Of a stretch of 64,000 nt of DNA, positions 34,690 through 44,672 are shown in pieces. The position numbers were made by a program, and so were the translations under genes. The stretch spans positions 82,247,918 through 82,311,917 of the forward strand of contig NC_084469.1 in the NCBI RefSeq assembly GCF_027409185.1. Direction: 5' to 3'. The stretch's first letter is position 1; each line of letters opens with the position of its first letter. The notes below the pieces were generated by a model. It was not told where the DNA came from, did not search any database, and saw only the letters and a program-made list of their open reading frames with translations. The stretch comes from Cynocephalus volans (lineage: Eukaryota > Chordata > Mammalia > Dermoptera > Cynocephalidae).

Positions 34690-34905
34690 AGGCCTTCGAG
34701 CAGAGCAAGGAAGCTGGGTTTGGGTTTGAATCCTGGCTCTGCCACTTAGCACCTGTTTGACCTTCGGCAAGTTACTTGAGCTCTTTTTTCCTCAGTTTCC
34801 TCCTAGATCAAATGGGAATAATCATAGTAATTACTTTATGGAGTGTTTATGAGGACTAATGAGGTACTGCCCGTGCTTGGCACATAGTAGGTGCTTAATA
34901 TGGCA
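34690..34905 (+). repeat. MIR, sense
   Basis: 'TGGGTTTGAATCCTGGCTCTGCC', 'CTCAGTTTCCTCCTAGATCAAATGGG' and 'GGCACATAGTAGGTGCTTAATA' give an almost complete MIR. Confidence 0.92.
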
Positions 34906-34919
34906 GCTAATACTATTTC

Positions 34920-35835
34920 TACTATGCCATTGTCATTATCATCAGCCTTAGCTCTTCACTCTTCACCTCCAACCCTCCTGAAATCCATTTGATTCCATCC
35001 CAGATCCATCTGTCTCTCCAAGCCCCTCCTCTGCAGTTCTGTTAATACCTCTTCCATTCAGGCCTTCATATCTTACCTAGACTTTTAGAAATGTTTTCTC
35101 TGGCCTTCTCATTCCTATCTGTCCTTGGCACTCCTGCAGCTTTCCGACCTATCACTCCCATTCAGTCTTGCACACATTATTCTCTTCTGTGATCGTCCCA
35201 TCTCACATGTTAACTCTGCTTGGAAAGCTTTTCCATCTTTATCTCCCACACCTTAGCCAAGACCCAGTTCAAACTTGACTGCCTTTTGTATCCTTTCTTG
35301 GCTTCGCTAGCCTGAGAAGTACTGTCCATTATGTAACTGGGCCCACAAAGCCCAGCACTCTCTGAACCGCACTGCCTTTTTCAGCACTACTGTCTATACC
35401 ATATACAGTGCTTTATGCCCTCCCACTCTCTCCCCTGAACCCTCACCCCAAGAAAAAAATCCCACAGTAGAGGTTTTTTTCAGTTCCTGGAATTGGGCAG
35501 TCTTCTTACCACACAAGGCCTTCCTCAAAAATGCTTTCCCCCTTATTCAGGTTCTCTACTCTCTTCTACCCCCAAACCCAGTTAATTCCCTCTAGTCCTT
35601 CTGTTCTTTTCTCAGTCATCTGTCCTATTATATACCTGGCCTATCAGACATCTTCTTAGTCCCAGGCACCTATGTTTTTTTCCAATTTTTTCACAGCTGT
35701 AGTGATATATTTATTTATGAGATTGATTAACTAGATTGGATGTATAAATTCTATGAGTTCAGGGCCAGTGGCTCTGTATTTATTCCAAGAACTTAGCATG
35801 ATTCCTGGAATTTGATGAATGAATGAATGAATATC
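34920..35835 (+). repeat. L2 relic, sense, long
   Basis: C- and T-rich sequence with 'CTTAGCCAAGACCCAGTTCAAACTTGACTGCC' and 'GGATGTATAAATTCTATGAGTTCAGGGCC' (the usual L2 3' 'gaggacagggac' block) over nearly 900 bp. No open frame of note. Confidence 0.72.
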
Positions 35836-36849
35836 TTCCTCACTTGGTAAACTCCATGACCAAGCACAGTGTGTAACAGTACATCTTAGGATCCCTCTGT
35901 AAATACTTGATGTTGAAGAAATGAATGATAACAGCATCAATAACTTCATAGACCTATATAACTCACCCAAGTTCTTTAACTCACTTTTGGGCTTTGGAGA
36001 CCAGCATATTAGTAGTATACGATACTTGCGGCTAAGAACACGTGTTTTTTCACTCTCCCAACCTCAAGAAACACTGTTTGGATGTGCTAATGGTCCCAGA
36101 GGAAGAAAGCAGCCACAATAAGCAAAGTAATAGGCTGAGAACAGAAGTAGAAGTATCAACACAGGCACAGACTACAAATTTGCTGAGAGGGAAACCGGAA
36201 ATTAGCAGTTTGTGTGAGTAGCTAAGGTAACTTTGATTTTCTGCGTTCAGGTTGAGAGCAGAAACTTGTGTTCTCAGTGAAGTGCTTGCATAAAAACTTC
36301 CCACCAAATTTGCTGATGGTAGGGAGGCTGGAGATGATGGAGAAGAGACTATTCCCTGGTTTCTAAAATCCCATATACGAATATGTCTTCACACAGAAAA
36401 CCATTCTCTTTGGTCTTACATGGAAATCCAGTGAAGGTGTGTAAATGTCTCAGACACTGGCGTTTGCTCACAGCATCCATCAAAGAACTGTAAATGACGT
36501 CTTCCTTTAATTTTTACTTAAGGAAGCGGAACGCAGAGTCCCTAAGTGAGGACTCTTTAGACGACTGAGGACACAGAGGAAAAGGCGTTTCCCACTACCC
36601 ACTTTTCAGTCACCATAAACCTTTGAAACTCGTCCTGCTTTTGCTGAAGAGTGGCTCAAACCTATGGGACGAGACTTGGACCTTTTCCTCTTTAGGGGTG
36701 GGGTTCCCGACCGCTGGCCACAGCAGCCGGTTTTTTTTTTTTTTTTCTTTGGGAATGAGTAGAGTTGGGAAGGGCCCATGGAGGCGCTGTGGGAAACCAG
36801 CAAACAAAACAGGAGGGGCCGTAAATAGCAACCGGCAGCCTCGCCGAGG
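35836..36849. other. Unique sequence upstream of the CpG island
   Basis: No repeat or gene recognised. The 85- and 120-codon frames lack features. A poly-T run (36,729-36,746) breaks it. It is the likely upstream flank of the promoter at about 37.2 kb. Confidence 0.45.
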
Positions 36850-37310
36850 GGGGCGGCCAGCCCGGGGTTCGGATTCCCGGTTGGGCGCGGGATGACTCCT
36901 CGTGCCGGGGAAGGGTGGTCACGCCGCACCCGGAACAAAGCTCTGTCGTGGGGGAGGGCGCGAGGCACAGAACGAGCAGTCTCAAACCAGCAGGCAAATG
37001 ACCGTTTGGTGGGGGCGAGAACGGTTGCGGGAAAGAATGTGACGTGCCAGCGTTTGTTGGGCTTGCGGTGCGCGGATGCAGCAACGGTAACGAGGGGCCC
37101 CGGCGCCTATCGGCATCCCTTCCTTACAGACCGGCACCAGGATGCCAGAGACGGCCGCCACCGGCCGCGCCACCGCCTCTGCGCCGGCGCGGCCGCGGGA
37201 AGCTCCGCCCCCTCGGGGCTCCCAGCGCGCGGGGCCGCGCCTCCTCATGGCGGCCGCCGCAGTGTGTGGTATTTAGCGGGAGCGCGCGGCGGGCTCGAGG
37301 ACGCGCGAAA

Positions 37311-37328
37311 CGGCGGCGGCGGCGGCGG
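37311..37328 (+). repeat. (CGG)6 in 5'UTR
   Basis: Six uninterrupted CGG units within the probable first exon. Potentially length-variable. Confidence 0.9.
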
Positions 37329-37371
37329 CCAGGGGGGAGCCGGGGCGGCCGTTGCGGGGCGCGCTCTCGAG

Positions 37372-37392
37372 CGGCGGCGGCGGCGGCGGCGG
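37372..37392 (+). repeat. (CGG)7 in 5'UTR
   Basis: Seven uninterrupted CGG units, 60 bp after the first run, also in the probable first exon. Confidence 0.9.
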
Positions 37393-38564
37393 CCTAGTGT
37401 ATCCTGTCTGTCTCGGCGCCGGGTAGAGGCGGTGGCGCTGCCCGTGGTGGCGGGGGTTGGCGACGGAGCGCGTTTGAGCCTGGACCGGGGTCCGAGGCGC
37501 GCTCTCCGCCCACAGGTAAGTGGGGCCCGGCCAGGAGGGAGGAGCCGGAGGTGAGGGGCTCTCCGGGAGTAGGGTTCCCAGACCCGGTAATGGCGGCGGG
37601 CGGGAAGGGCGGCTGGGCCGGGTAGCGCCGCCGGAGCCGGGGCGCGGGTAGCCCCCGGCGCGGCGGCGCCTTTGTCTCGGCCGGAGCCGGGCCGCCGGCC
37701 GAGCGCCGCCCCCCGCCCCTCCCCTGCCCGCCGCTGTCGCTAGCTCGCCCCCGCCCCCGGCGCCCCGGGCCCGGCGGGGCGGCGGTGGGGGTCGGCCCCG
37801 CACGGCCCGGCCGAGGGCAGGGGAAGGGCCTCGGCGGCGGCCCGGCCCCCGCGCACTGGGGAGGCGGGCCCGGTCGGGGGAGGTGCCCGGCGCGCCCCGC
37901 GCCCTCGTGCCGGCCTTTGTTGTGGAGGGTCCCGGGGTGTGCGGCCAACATGGCGGAGGTCAGCTGAGTGCGGGCAGCGGCCGGCCCTTCCCTCTTGCCC
38001 CTCCCCGCGGCGCCCCGAGGCTCGGGGCCGCACGGGGCGACTCTGCCGTCCTTGGCCTCCGCTCCCTGTCCCCGACCCCAGGCAGAAGCCGCCCCCGATG
38101 GTGTTGCGTTCTTGCTCTCGCTCCGGCCTGAGGCTTCATTGTGCAGTGGGAAGAGTGCAGCCTCCTCCCTTGTTTATGTCGTTAGAGAGGAGAGCGCGTG
38201 AACGGCTTGCCAGGGAAGCTCTTGTTTTTTATTATGAAACTTGCATTTCCTAGGCTTCATTTGTCCGGTAGTTTGGGGTCCCAGATTTATGACTTACGAA
38301 TGTGGATAACCTGAGCCATAGCGATGCGCAGATTTTTCTTTGCCGTCTGCCCGTTCCTGGAAAGATGTAAATTTGTTTGCTCTGACATTCAGAAGAGCCC
38401 AGCTTGCGCGTTCGGAAAATCAGATTGTGTGTAGCTATTTTGTCAAAGTCATAAAAGTCATATAGGACAGTGATCAGACTGCCCGTAGCCAGCAGTTGAA
38501 CATTTACCATTTCTTGATAAGTGGCTGTCAAGGATAAATTGTTAACTCTTTTCAGCTGTTCGCT

Positions 38565-38795
38565 GTTGGGAGCACAGGCTCTGAAGTCAGACCGCCAGCT
38601 TTGGTTCCAGTCCTGCCCCACCGGTTTGTGACCTTGGGCAAGATACTTAACCTCTCTGACTCCTTTTCGTTATCCGCAAAATGGGTGAAATGACGGTACC
38701 TTCCTGAAGCATTGTTGAGAAAATTGATGAAATGATAATAGGTGAAGAGCTTAGAGCAGGCCCATAATAAGTGCTCAGTAAGTATTTACTGCTAA
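38565..38795 (+). repeat. MIR, sense, in intron 1
   Basis: 'GGCTCTGAAGTCAGACCGCC', 'TGACCTTGGGCAAGATACTTAACC' and 'AATAAGTGCTCAGTAAGTATT' span a nearly full MIR. Confidence 0.92.
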
Positions 38796-39850
38796 GGCTG
38801 CTGTTGTTTAATAACTTTAAGTTTACGAGCTTATTTTGGCATGATATATTGGAAGTGCATAGGTTATAATTTGTGAAGTCACATTATAAATCGTTAGTGC
38901 TTGGGTGTTTCTTTTAGTGCATTTTGTTAAAAAGGAAAAGAAGAGATTTATATGATAAATTGTCAGGCATTCTGAGATGATGGTATTTTGGACATTTCTA
39001 TGATAGGGATTTTAATGGATAGATCTTGTGTGGTCTGGAATTTAAAAAATCAAATTGATTGATTTAAACGAGATTTCCATTTAGCGATTTTATATTTGTG
39101 GATCAGTTCACTTTCAAGGACCTGAGTTAACTGACTTGTAAAAGTAGGACAGTGAGTCCCTTTGAGTGTTAGGTCGCTATGGTGTCACCATCTCTTCTAT
39201 AAGTTACTGAAGAGCAAAGTGTAGTGTAGTGACAAATGTAATGGTCTGGTAATTTTACCTGGGAGATGCTGGCCCAAATTATGGTGGAGCAGATTTTGGT
39301 TAGCTTTTAGAACTTTGTGACTGGTAGATTTTGAGACTAAAAAGTGGATTACACAAATAGGTTGGTGTAATTTTTCATTCTGAAAATTTAAATAAAGATA
39401 CTGACTTTTGTAATCTGGAGTGATTAGTTGCAATCCTATCCAGAATTTTTCCCCTAAAGTTTGCTTTGCCCCAGTGTTTTCTTTAGATAATTTTATAGAA
39501 TTGGTTTAAATGGAATTTTTCCAGCATAACTTAGTAATATTTAATAATATTTTAAGCTGAAGTACAGTATAAGTAATAGATATGGAACTGTTAACTTTTC
39601 AGGATACGTATTGTGCAAAGTACAAATTCAGGTACAAACGTAATTCAGTTTACATCTGTTCCATTTATATCTTAGTATCTTTTCCGTCTAAGCTTCAGGA
39701 AATTCTTATAAAATTCTTGTAGAGCAGCATTCTTTCTTAATATCTGTAATTATAAAAAGAAGAATTAGGTTAAAATTAATTGGAGTTACAAAGGAAATAT
39801 CTAGCTATGTCAGTAGTGATATAATATGATGAATAGGATTTTATTTTCAG
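38796..39850. other. Intron 1 remainder, no other feature seen
   Basis: AT-rich unique sequence between the MIR and candidate exon 2. It ends with ATTTTATTTTCAG, a plausible splice acceptor. Confidence 0.5.
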
Positions 39851-39898
39851 TGAGTATGGTGTTTTGAAAACAGATCCTTCCATTATGATGGCAACAAA
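39851..39898 (+). CDS. Candidate exon 2 with the start codon
   Basis: A 48-bp block between an acceptor (TTTTATTTTCAG) and a donor (AAA followed by GTAAGT). It contains tandem ATG codons at 39,885 and 39,888; the second has A at -3 and G at +4, a good context. It ends M-M-A-T plus AA, and the next candidate exon supplies the G of a Lys codon. The frame is closed upstream by a stop in exon 1 (37,475) with no ATG between, as expected for a true start. A tiny upstream frame (ATGGTGTTTTGA, 39,856) precedes it. I cannot name the gene. Confidence 0.5.
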
Positions 39899-40859
39899 GT
39901 AAGTTTAGTAACTGCAGAGTTTTAGGTGGCTGCTTAAATTGTATTTTAAAGCAGCTGATTTACACAATTTTTAAAGATTGGTTTTTTCTTTGCTTAAAGA
40001 GATCTATTACAGACGTTTTTGTTGTAATTATGGAATTTCCTTATACACCTTGAAAAATGGTTAAATTCTGGATATTTTTGGTATAGACCTAACTTTCAAC
40101 AAGTCTATACGGAAACTGCAGAATCCCCCCACTCTCAAAAAAAAACAAAAAAAAACTGGGGATGAAATTTTTCTTTTTACAATAAGTACCCTTAATAGCA
40201 GTCTCTTAAATAACAATATTTCTTTTTTAAAAAAATTTTAACATTTACTTGTACTTATTTGTGGGGTACAGTGTGTTGTTTGAATACATGCATATACTGC
40301 ACAATGATTAAATAGCAATGTTTTTAATGCATTTTAAATGATTTGGTTTCCATGGCTGTAGTTACTAGAACATCTGCTGCATAAGGATAGAAATTGTTTT
40401 TTTTTAATTCCTATATCCTCAGTACCTAGCGCTCAGTACATATTTTTTCCTTACCTACTGGTGTCTATATGTTAATGACACTCAGATCTCTTTGCTTGCT
40501 GAAAGGTAGACCATATACTCTTGTGCAGATGTTTTTTCAGAGCATTTTTAGGTTCACGGCAAAATGGTGTGGAAGGTACAGAGGTTTCCCATATAACCCT
40601 TGCCCCCACACATGCATAACCCCCCCTCATTATTAAAATCCCCCACCAAAGAGGTACATTTGTTACAATTGATGATTCTACATTGACACATCATTATCAC
40701 CCAAAGTTCATAGTTTATTAGGGTTCACTCTTGGTGCTGTATATTTTATGGATTTGGGCAAAAGTGTAATCACATACATGAATACATGAATGAAAAGTTT
40801 CACTGCCCCCCAAATCTTCTGTGCTCTACTTATTCATCCCCGTACCCCCAACAACTGAA

Positions 40860-40946
40860 TTTTTTTTTCTGCTGGCTGGTACAGGGATCAAACCCCAGAC
40901 CTTGATGTTATCAGCCACATGCGCTAACCAACTGACCTAACCGGCC
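40860..40946 (-). mobile_element. Monomeric CYN SINE, antisense
   Basis: On the minus strand it reads GCGGCCGGTTAGGTCAGTTG, GGTTAGCGCATG, then box-B-like GGTTTGATCCCTG and an A-run. It is close to tRNA-Ile over its first 70 bases and adjoins a (CGTG)n/(GT)n tract. Confidence 0.85.
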
Positions 40947-40970
40947 GCGTGCGTGCGTGCGTGCGTGAGG

Positions 40971-41019
<49 letters not shown>
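40947..41019. repeat. (CGTG)n then (GT)n microsatellite
   Basis: About six CGTG units grading into 20 or more GT units, beginning where the CYN 5' end stops. Confidence 0.93.
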
Positions 41020-41020
<1 letters not shown>

Positions 41021-41929
41021 CTTTCTTACTATCTTTATAATTTTGCCTTTTTCAGAACGTCATATGGGTAGTTGGAAGCATACTGTACATATAGCCTTTT
41101 CAGATTGGCTTCTTTGATTTAGTAATGCATTTAAGTTTCCTCCATGTCTTTTCATGGCTTGGTTAGCATTTCTTTTTAGTGCTGAGTAATATTCCATTTA
41201 ATATCTAGATGTACCATAGTTTATTTATCCATTCACCTACTGAGGGACATCTTGGTTGCTTCCACGTTTTGCCTATTATATGTAAAGCTGCTATAAACAT
41301 CCATGTGCAGGTTTTTATGTGTACATGTTTTCAACTCCTTTGGATAAATATCAAGGATTGTGATTGCTGGATCAATGTAAGAGTACCTTTAGTTTTATAA
41401 GAAACTGCCAAGCCGTCTTCCAAAAGTGGCTGAACCATTTTGTATTCCCACCAGCAATGAATGAGAATTCCTGTCCCTCTACATCCTTTCTAGCATTTGG
41501 TATTGTCAGTGTCAAGATTTTAGCCGTTGTTTTAGGTATGTGGTGGTATCTTATTGTTTTTAATTTGCATTTCACTGTTGACATGTGGCGTGGAACATCT
41601 TTTTATATGCTATTTGCCATCTATATATTTTCTTTGGTGAGGCGTCTGTTAAGGTCTTTGGCCCATTCTTTTAGTTGGGTTGGTTGTTTTCTTACTGTGA
41701 GTTTTAAAAGTTCTTTGTATATTTTGGATAACAGTTCTTTATCAGATATGTGTTTTGAAAATTCTTTTTTCTGCTCTCTAACTGTCTCAAAACTGGCATT
41801 GTTTCTCTCTCTCAGTACTTATATTTAATCCTCCTATCTTTAAGTGGTCTGTGCTTTTGGTCTCTGCATTCTCCAGTCTGCATCCTTCAGTCAGTTCTTC
41901 CTACTGCAGTTTAAGTTAGCTTTCGAATG

Positions 41930-42345
41930 AACTTGACTTAAAAGGCCTTCATTATAAAGTCCCAAGTTCCTTGATGTGGTTAGTAAGTACAGAGCCTCTC
42001 CTGAGCTGGCTCCTCTTGTTACCCCCTTGCCATTTTGGGCTATGTACTTGTAAGTCCTTCTCTTCTACTAAGCTCTGTTACCTCAGCCTATGCATCACTA
42101 GCTGAGAAGCTCTTCCTGAACTTCCACATTGAATTAGGTGTCATCTCTGTGTCCCATAGCACTCTCTACTTGGCTGCACTGTAGCATGTATCCTCCTGTT
42201 GTAATTTTTCTTTAGTTCTTTGCCTCCCCAAGTAGATGTAATCTCTATGAGGATATGGTCTTAGTTACTCTTGTTTGTCTAGAGTTTAGCACTGTTTCTG
42301 GTACATAGTTGATGCTCAGTAAATATTTATTGAATGACTAATACT
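41930..42345 (+). repeat. L2 3' end, sense
   Basis: 'AAGTCCCAAGTTCCTTGATGTGG', 'GAAGCTCTTCCTGAACTTCC' and 'GTACATAGTTGATGCTCAGTAAATATTTATTGAATGA' are L2 3' phrases. Confidence 0.82.
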
Positions 42346-42366
42346 TTCACACTATCCTTAATACAA

Positions 42367-42447
42367 GTGTACTTAAAAGTTCATGGAAAAACAGAATTAA
42401 AAGATAATATGAATCTTCCCACAAACTTTTTGAAGACCCCTCGTATA
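42367..42447. mobile_element. About 80-bp palindromic MITE, copy 2
   Basis: ACTTAAAAGTTCATGGAAAAAC and CCCACAAACTTTTTGAAGACC form the inverted arms. Its reverse complement lines up with 34,238-34,322 including the loop (AAGATTCATATTATCTTT versus AAGATTTGTATTATCTTT). TA dinucleotides flank both ends. Confidence 0.72.
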
Positions 42448-42664
42448 CTTTTCCAGCCTTATCTCTAGCATTTTCTCTTTGCCCTACCTAGTTAAACTGG
42501 ATTCTTTTGTTCCTTCAACACTGTACTTTAACATCTCTGTGCCTTTGCTCATGACTGTATTTAATCTCCTAGATGTCTATCTGTGTTACTTTGGGCAGAT
42601 TACTTAACATCTCTAAACTTTAGTTTCCATTAGCACATGAACAGATATTAAGTATATTGCTGTT

Positions 42665-42685
42665 CCCCCCCCCCCCCCCCCCCCC
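42665..42685. repeat. Poly-C run (21 C)
   Basis: Homopolymer in AT-rich intron; the length is unreliable in any read-based assembly. Confidence 0.9.
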
Positions 42686-43014
42686 GCTTCCCCCTGCCAA
42701 ATGCTAAGGTGGCAGTGTGTTGAGTGGTTAAGAGGGACAGGTTCTAAAGAGCCAGACCTGGATATATCCCTTGGTTCTACAAATATCGCTTATTCGTTAT
42801 GTTTGTGACTTTAAGATCCATGAGAGCAGGGACACTGCCTGCTTTTTGCTTTTGCACATTGCCTAACACATAGAAAGAACTTAAATAATTTTTAAAATTA
42901 GTTGAATATTTACTTCTGTAAATATTACCACTGACATTATAGTGAGGGAAGAAATAGAATTACACATTATGATATGTACTATTAAGGAGTCAAAAGTGCT
43001 GAAGTAGAGAATGG

Positions 43015-44060
43015 AAGTGGGAGGGAGACCTGCTGTCTAAGGTGGAGGTAACAGGATAAGGAATTAGCCCGGAGAGGGGAAGAGGGAGAACATCTTAGAA
43101 GGAAAGAGCAGCCCAGTAAAGGCCCTGGGGCAGGAATGAACTTGGATTGTTCTCGGAGCTGAGAGGAGAGTGTATTGCTGGAGCAAATGGATGAGGGGGA
43201 GCAATAGGTGAGGATCAGATCCTGCCTAATCAAAGTAAGGAATGTGAATTTTAAGACTACTGGGAAACTATCGAAAGGTTTTAATTAAAGGGGTGATGTA
43301 ATCCCCTATATTTTAAGATTGCTTTAGCTGTTGTTTGGAGACTTGGTTGGTTAGAAGGTTGTTTCTTTAATTAGGCAATAGTTGATTATGAACAGGATTA
43401 AGATGGTGGTAGTAATGATGAAAAGTGGATGGATTTGAGTTATGTTTTGGACCCAGAATTAACAGGACTTGCAGATGTATTAGATATGAGAGGTGAGGGA
43501 AAGAAGGAGTTAGGTTTCTGGCTTGAGTAAATGTGTGGATCATGGTGCCATTTACCAAGATGGAAAAGACTGGAGGAGGCAATGAGACAGAAGGATATAA
43601 GTAAAATTCAAAGTTCTTATATGTTGGATTTCAGATGTCTTTGAGATATCCGAAATAATCTAGTGAGGCAGAAGGAAAATCAGGGATGTGGTGTCACAGA
43701 AGCCAGATGGGAGATACTAGAGCATGTGCTGGAGGCATTGACCTGGTAGAAAAAGAGAGGGAGAGAGATTGCAGGAGGGAGGGGAAGGAGTATAAAGTCA
43801 CAGGAGGTGAGTGCCCAAGGTGCAGGGTCACTTCTTCCATTGTAAAGGGAGGGAAAGAGATGGTAAGTAGGCTTGCTGGTGGGAACATAGGATAGTTTGC
43901 ATTGGTGGCTTCTATTATCTTTTCTAAAGGAAGCATAGGTGAAGCTATCAGTTGAGAATAGTGTTTATAGTTAGTGAATACTACACCATGGTAGATGAAG
44001 GGAGTAGCAAAGAGAGACAGGTTGAGAAACTGAGCAGAGGGAAAGAGAGGAGAGATGCTG
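43015..44060. repeat. Ancient purine-rich repeat, family not named
   Basis: G/A-rich sequence such as 'AGATGGTGGTAGTAATGATGAAAAGTGGATGG' and 'CAAGATGGAAAAGACTGGAGGAGG' is shared in order and spacing with 47,755-48,530, so it is a dispersed ancient element. I do not recall its name with confidence. Confidence 0.5.
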
Positions 44061-44139
44061 TGAAGTGTTAGCTGATGATGACACCTGATTGCTGTTTAAG
44101 GAGATTCTAGAATACCTAGAGCAATGGTGTGACTTTTTC

Positions 44140-44445
44140 TTTCCAAATGTAAACTTTTTTGTTGATAGTTTCACATAAATACCTACAGAAAAGTGCTCAA
44201 ATCATGTGTATAACTTGATGAATTTTCACAAAGGGAACAGGCTCTTATAACCAGCTCTAGCTCCCAGATCAAGAATTAGAACATTACCAGAACAAGAAGC
44301 CTCCTTCTTTTTCCCCATCTAATTTTCAACGTCCCCCTCCTACCCCCAAGGAAACAACCTCTTGACTTTTAACATCATAAATTGGTTTTGCTGGTTTTGA
44401 ACTGTATATGAATGGAACGATGCAGCGTGTACTCTATCCTTCCTT
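44140..44445 (-). repeat. L1 fragment, antisense, old
   Basis: Antisense L1M-type 3' sequence: 'TTGATGAATTTTCACAAAGGGAACAGG' and 'CATAAATTGGTTTTGCTGGTTTTGAAC'. No open frame. Confidence 0.65.
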
Positions 44446-44644
44446 CCTTCCTTTTTTTTTTTTCTTTTTTTTTTTGGCAGCTAGCCATGTATCATTTCTG
44501 TTTGACTTTAACTCAGCATTATGTTTGTGAGATTCAGGAGTATTACAACAGTACTTAGTTTATCCCTGACAAAGTTACCAGCTAAATAACCATGTGTCCC
44601 AGTACTTCTACATTGATTTTTTTTTTTTTTTCTTAAATCTTCAG

Positions 44645-44672
44645 GAACTCCTTGCTGAGTGATAAAGACAAG
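44645..44672 (+). CDS. Candidate exon 3 (28 bp), in frame with exon 2
   Basis: A short block bounded by a long polypyrimidine tract plus CTTAAAT and TTCAG upstream, and AAG followed by GTATGA downstream. Joined to exon 2 the frame reads M-M-A-T-K-N-S-L-L-S-D-K-D-K and ends on a codon boundary. The other two frames of this block do not continue the exon 2 frame. At 28 bp it is close to microexon size. Confidence rests on the coincidence of splice sites and open frame, not on homology. Confidence 0.42.

Larger units (their letters stand above)
37200..37515 (+). other. Probable first exon (5'UTR), start approximate
   Basis: The exon ends in CACAG followed by GTAAGT, a consensus donor, inside the CpG island. 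The start is a guess, since a transcription start site cannot be read from sequence alone. In the reading frame of the downstream start codon there are stops at 37,424 (TAG) and 37,475 (TGA) and no ATG after them, so the exon would be non-coding. It contains two pure CGG runs. Direction and donor are firm; gene identity is unknown to me. Confidence 0.6.
36850..38150. promoter_or_regulatory. CpG island promoter, plus-strand gene
   Basis: Very GC-rich and full of undepleted CpG, in sharp contrast with the AT-rich flanks. It holds Sp1-type GC boxes (CTCCGCCCCCTC, about 37,203) and three ATGGCGGC motifs of the YY1 type (about 37,247, 37,588 and 37,950). A splice donor downstream (37,516) sets the direction as plus. 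No TATA box is needed in such promoters and none is evident. The GC-rich open frames of 60-220 codons on both strands are composition artefacts. Confidence 0.85.
40520..41830 (-). repeat. L1 3' region, antisense, old, in intron 2
   Basis: Antisense L1 of the 3,172-3,975 type (TTAGGTTCACGGCAAAATGG, ATTCCATTTAATATC, 'GCTGCTATAAACATCCATGTGCAGG'). The 154-codon plus frame at 41,364-41,828 is the complement of L1 sequence, not a gene. It contains a CYN SINE and a GT tract at 40,860-41,019. Confidence 0.85.

Noticed and set aside
36892..37554. 220-codon plus-strand open frame in the CpG island (and many others on both strands, 36.6-38.2 kb)
   Set aside because: Arg/Gly/Pro-rich translation typical of GC-rich sequence without stops; it crosses the probable splice donor and has no domain.
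41364..41828. 154-codon plus-strand frame that looks membrane-protein-like
   Set aside because: It is the complement of an old L1 ORF2; antisense L1 often reads as hydrophobic frames.
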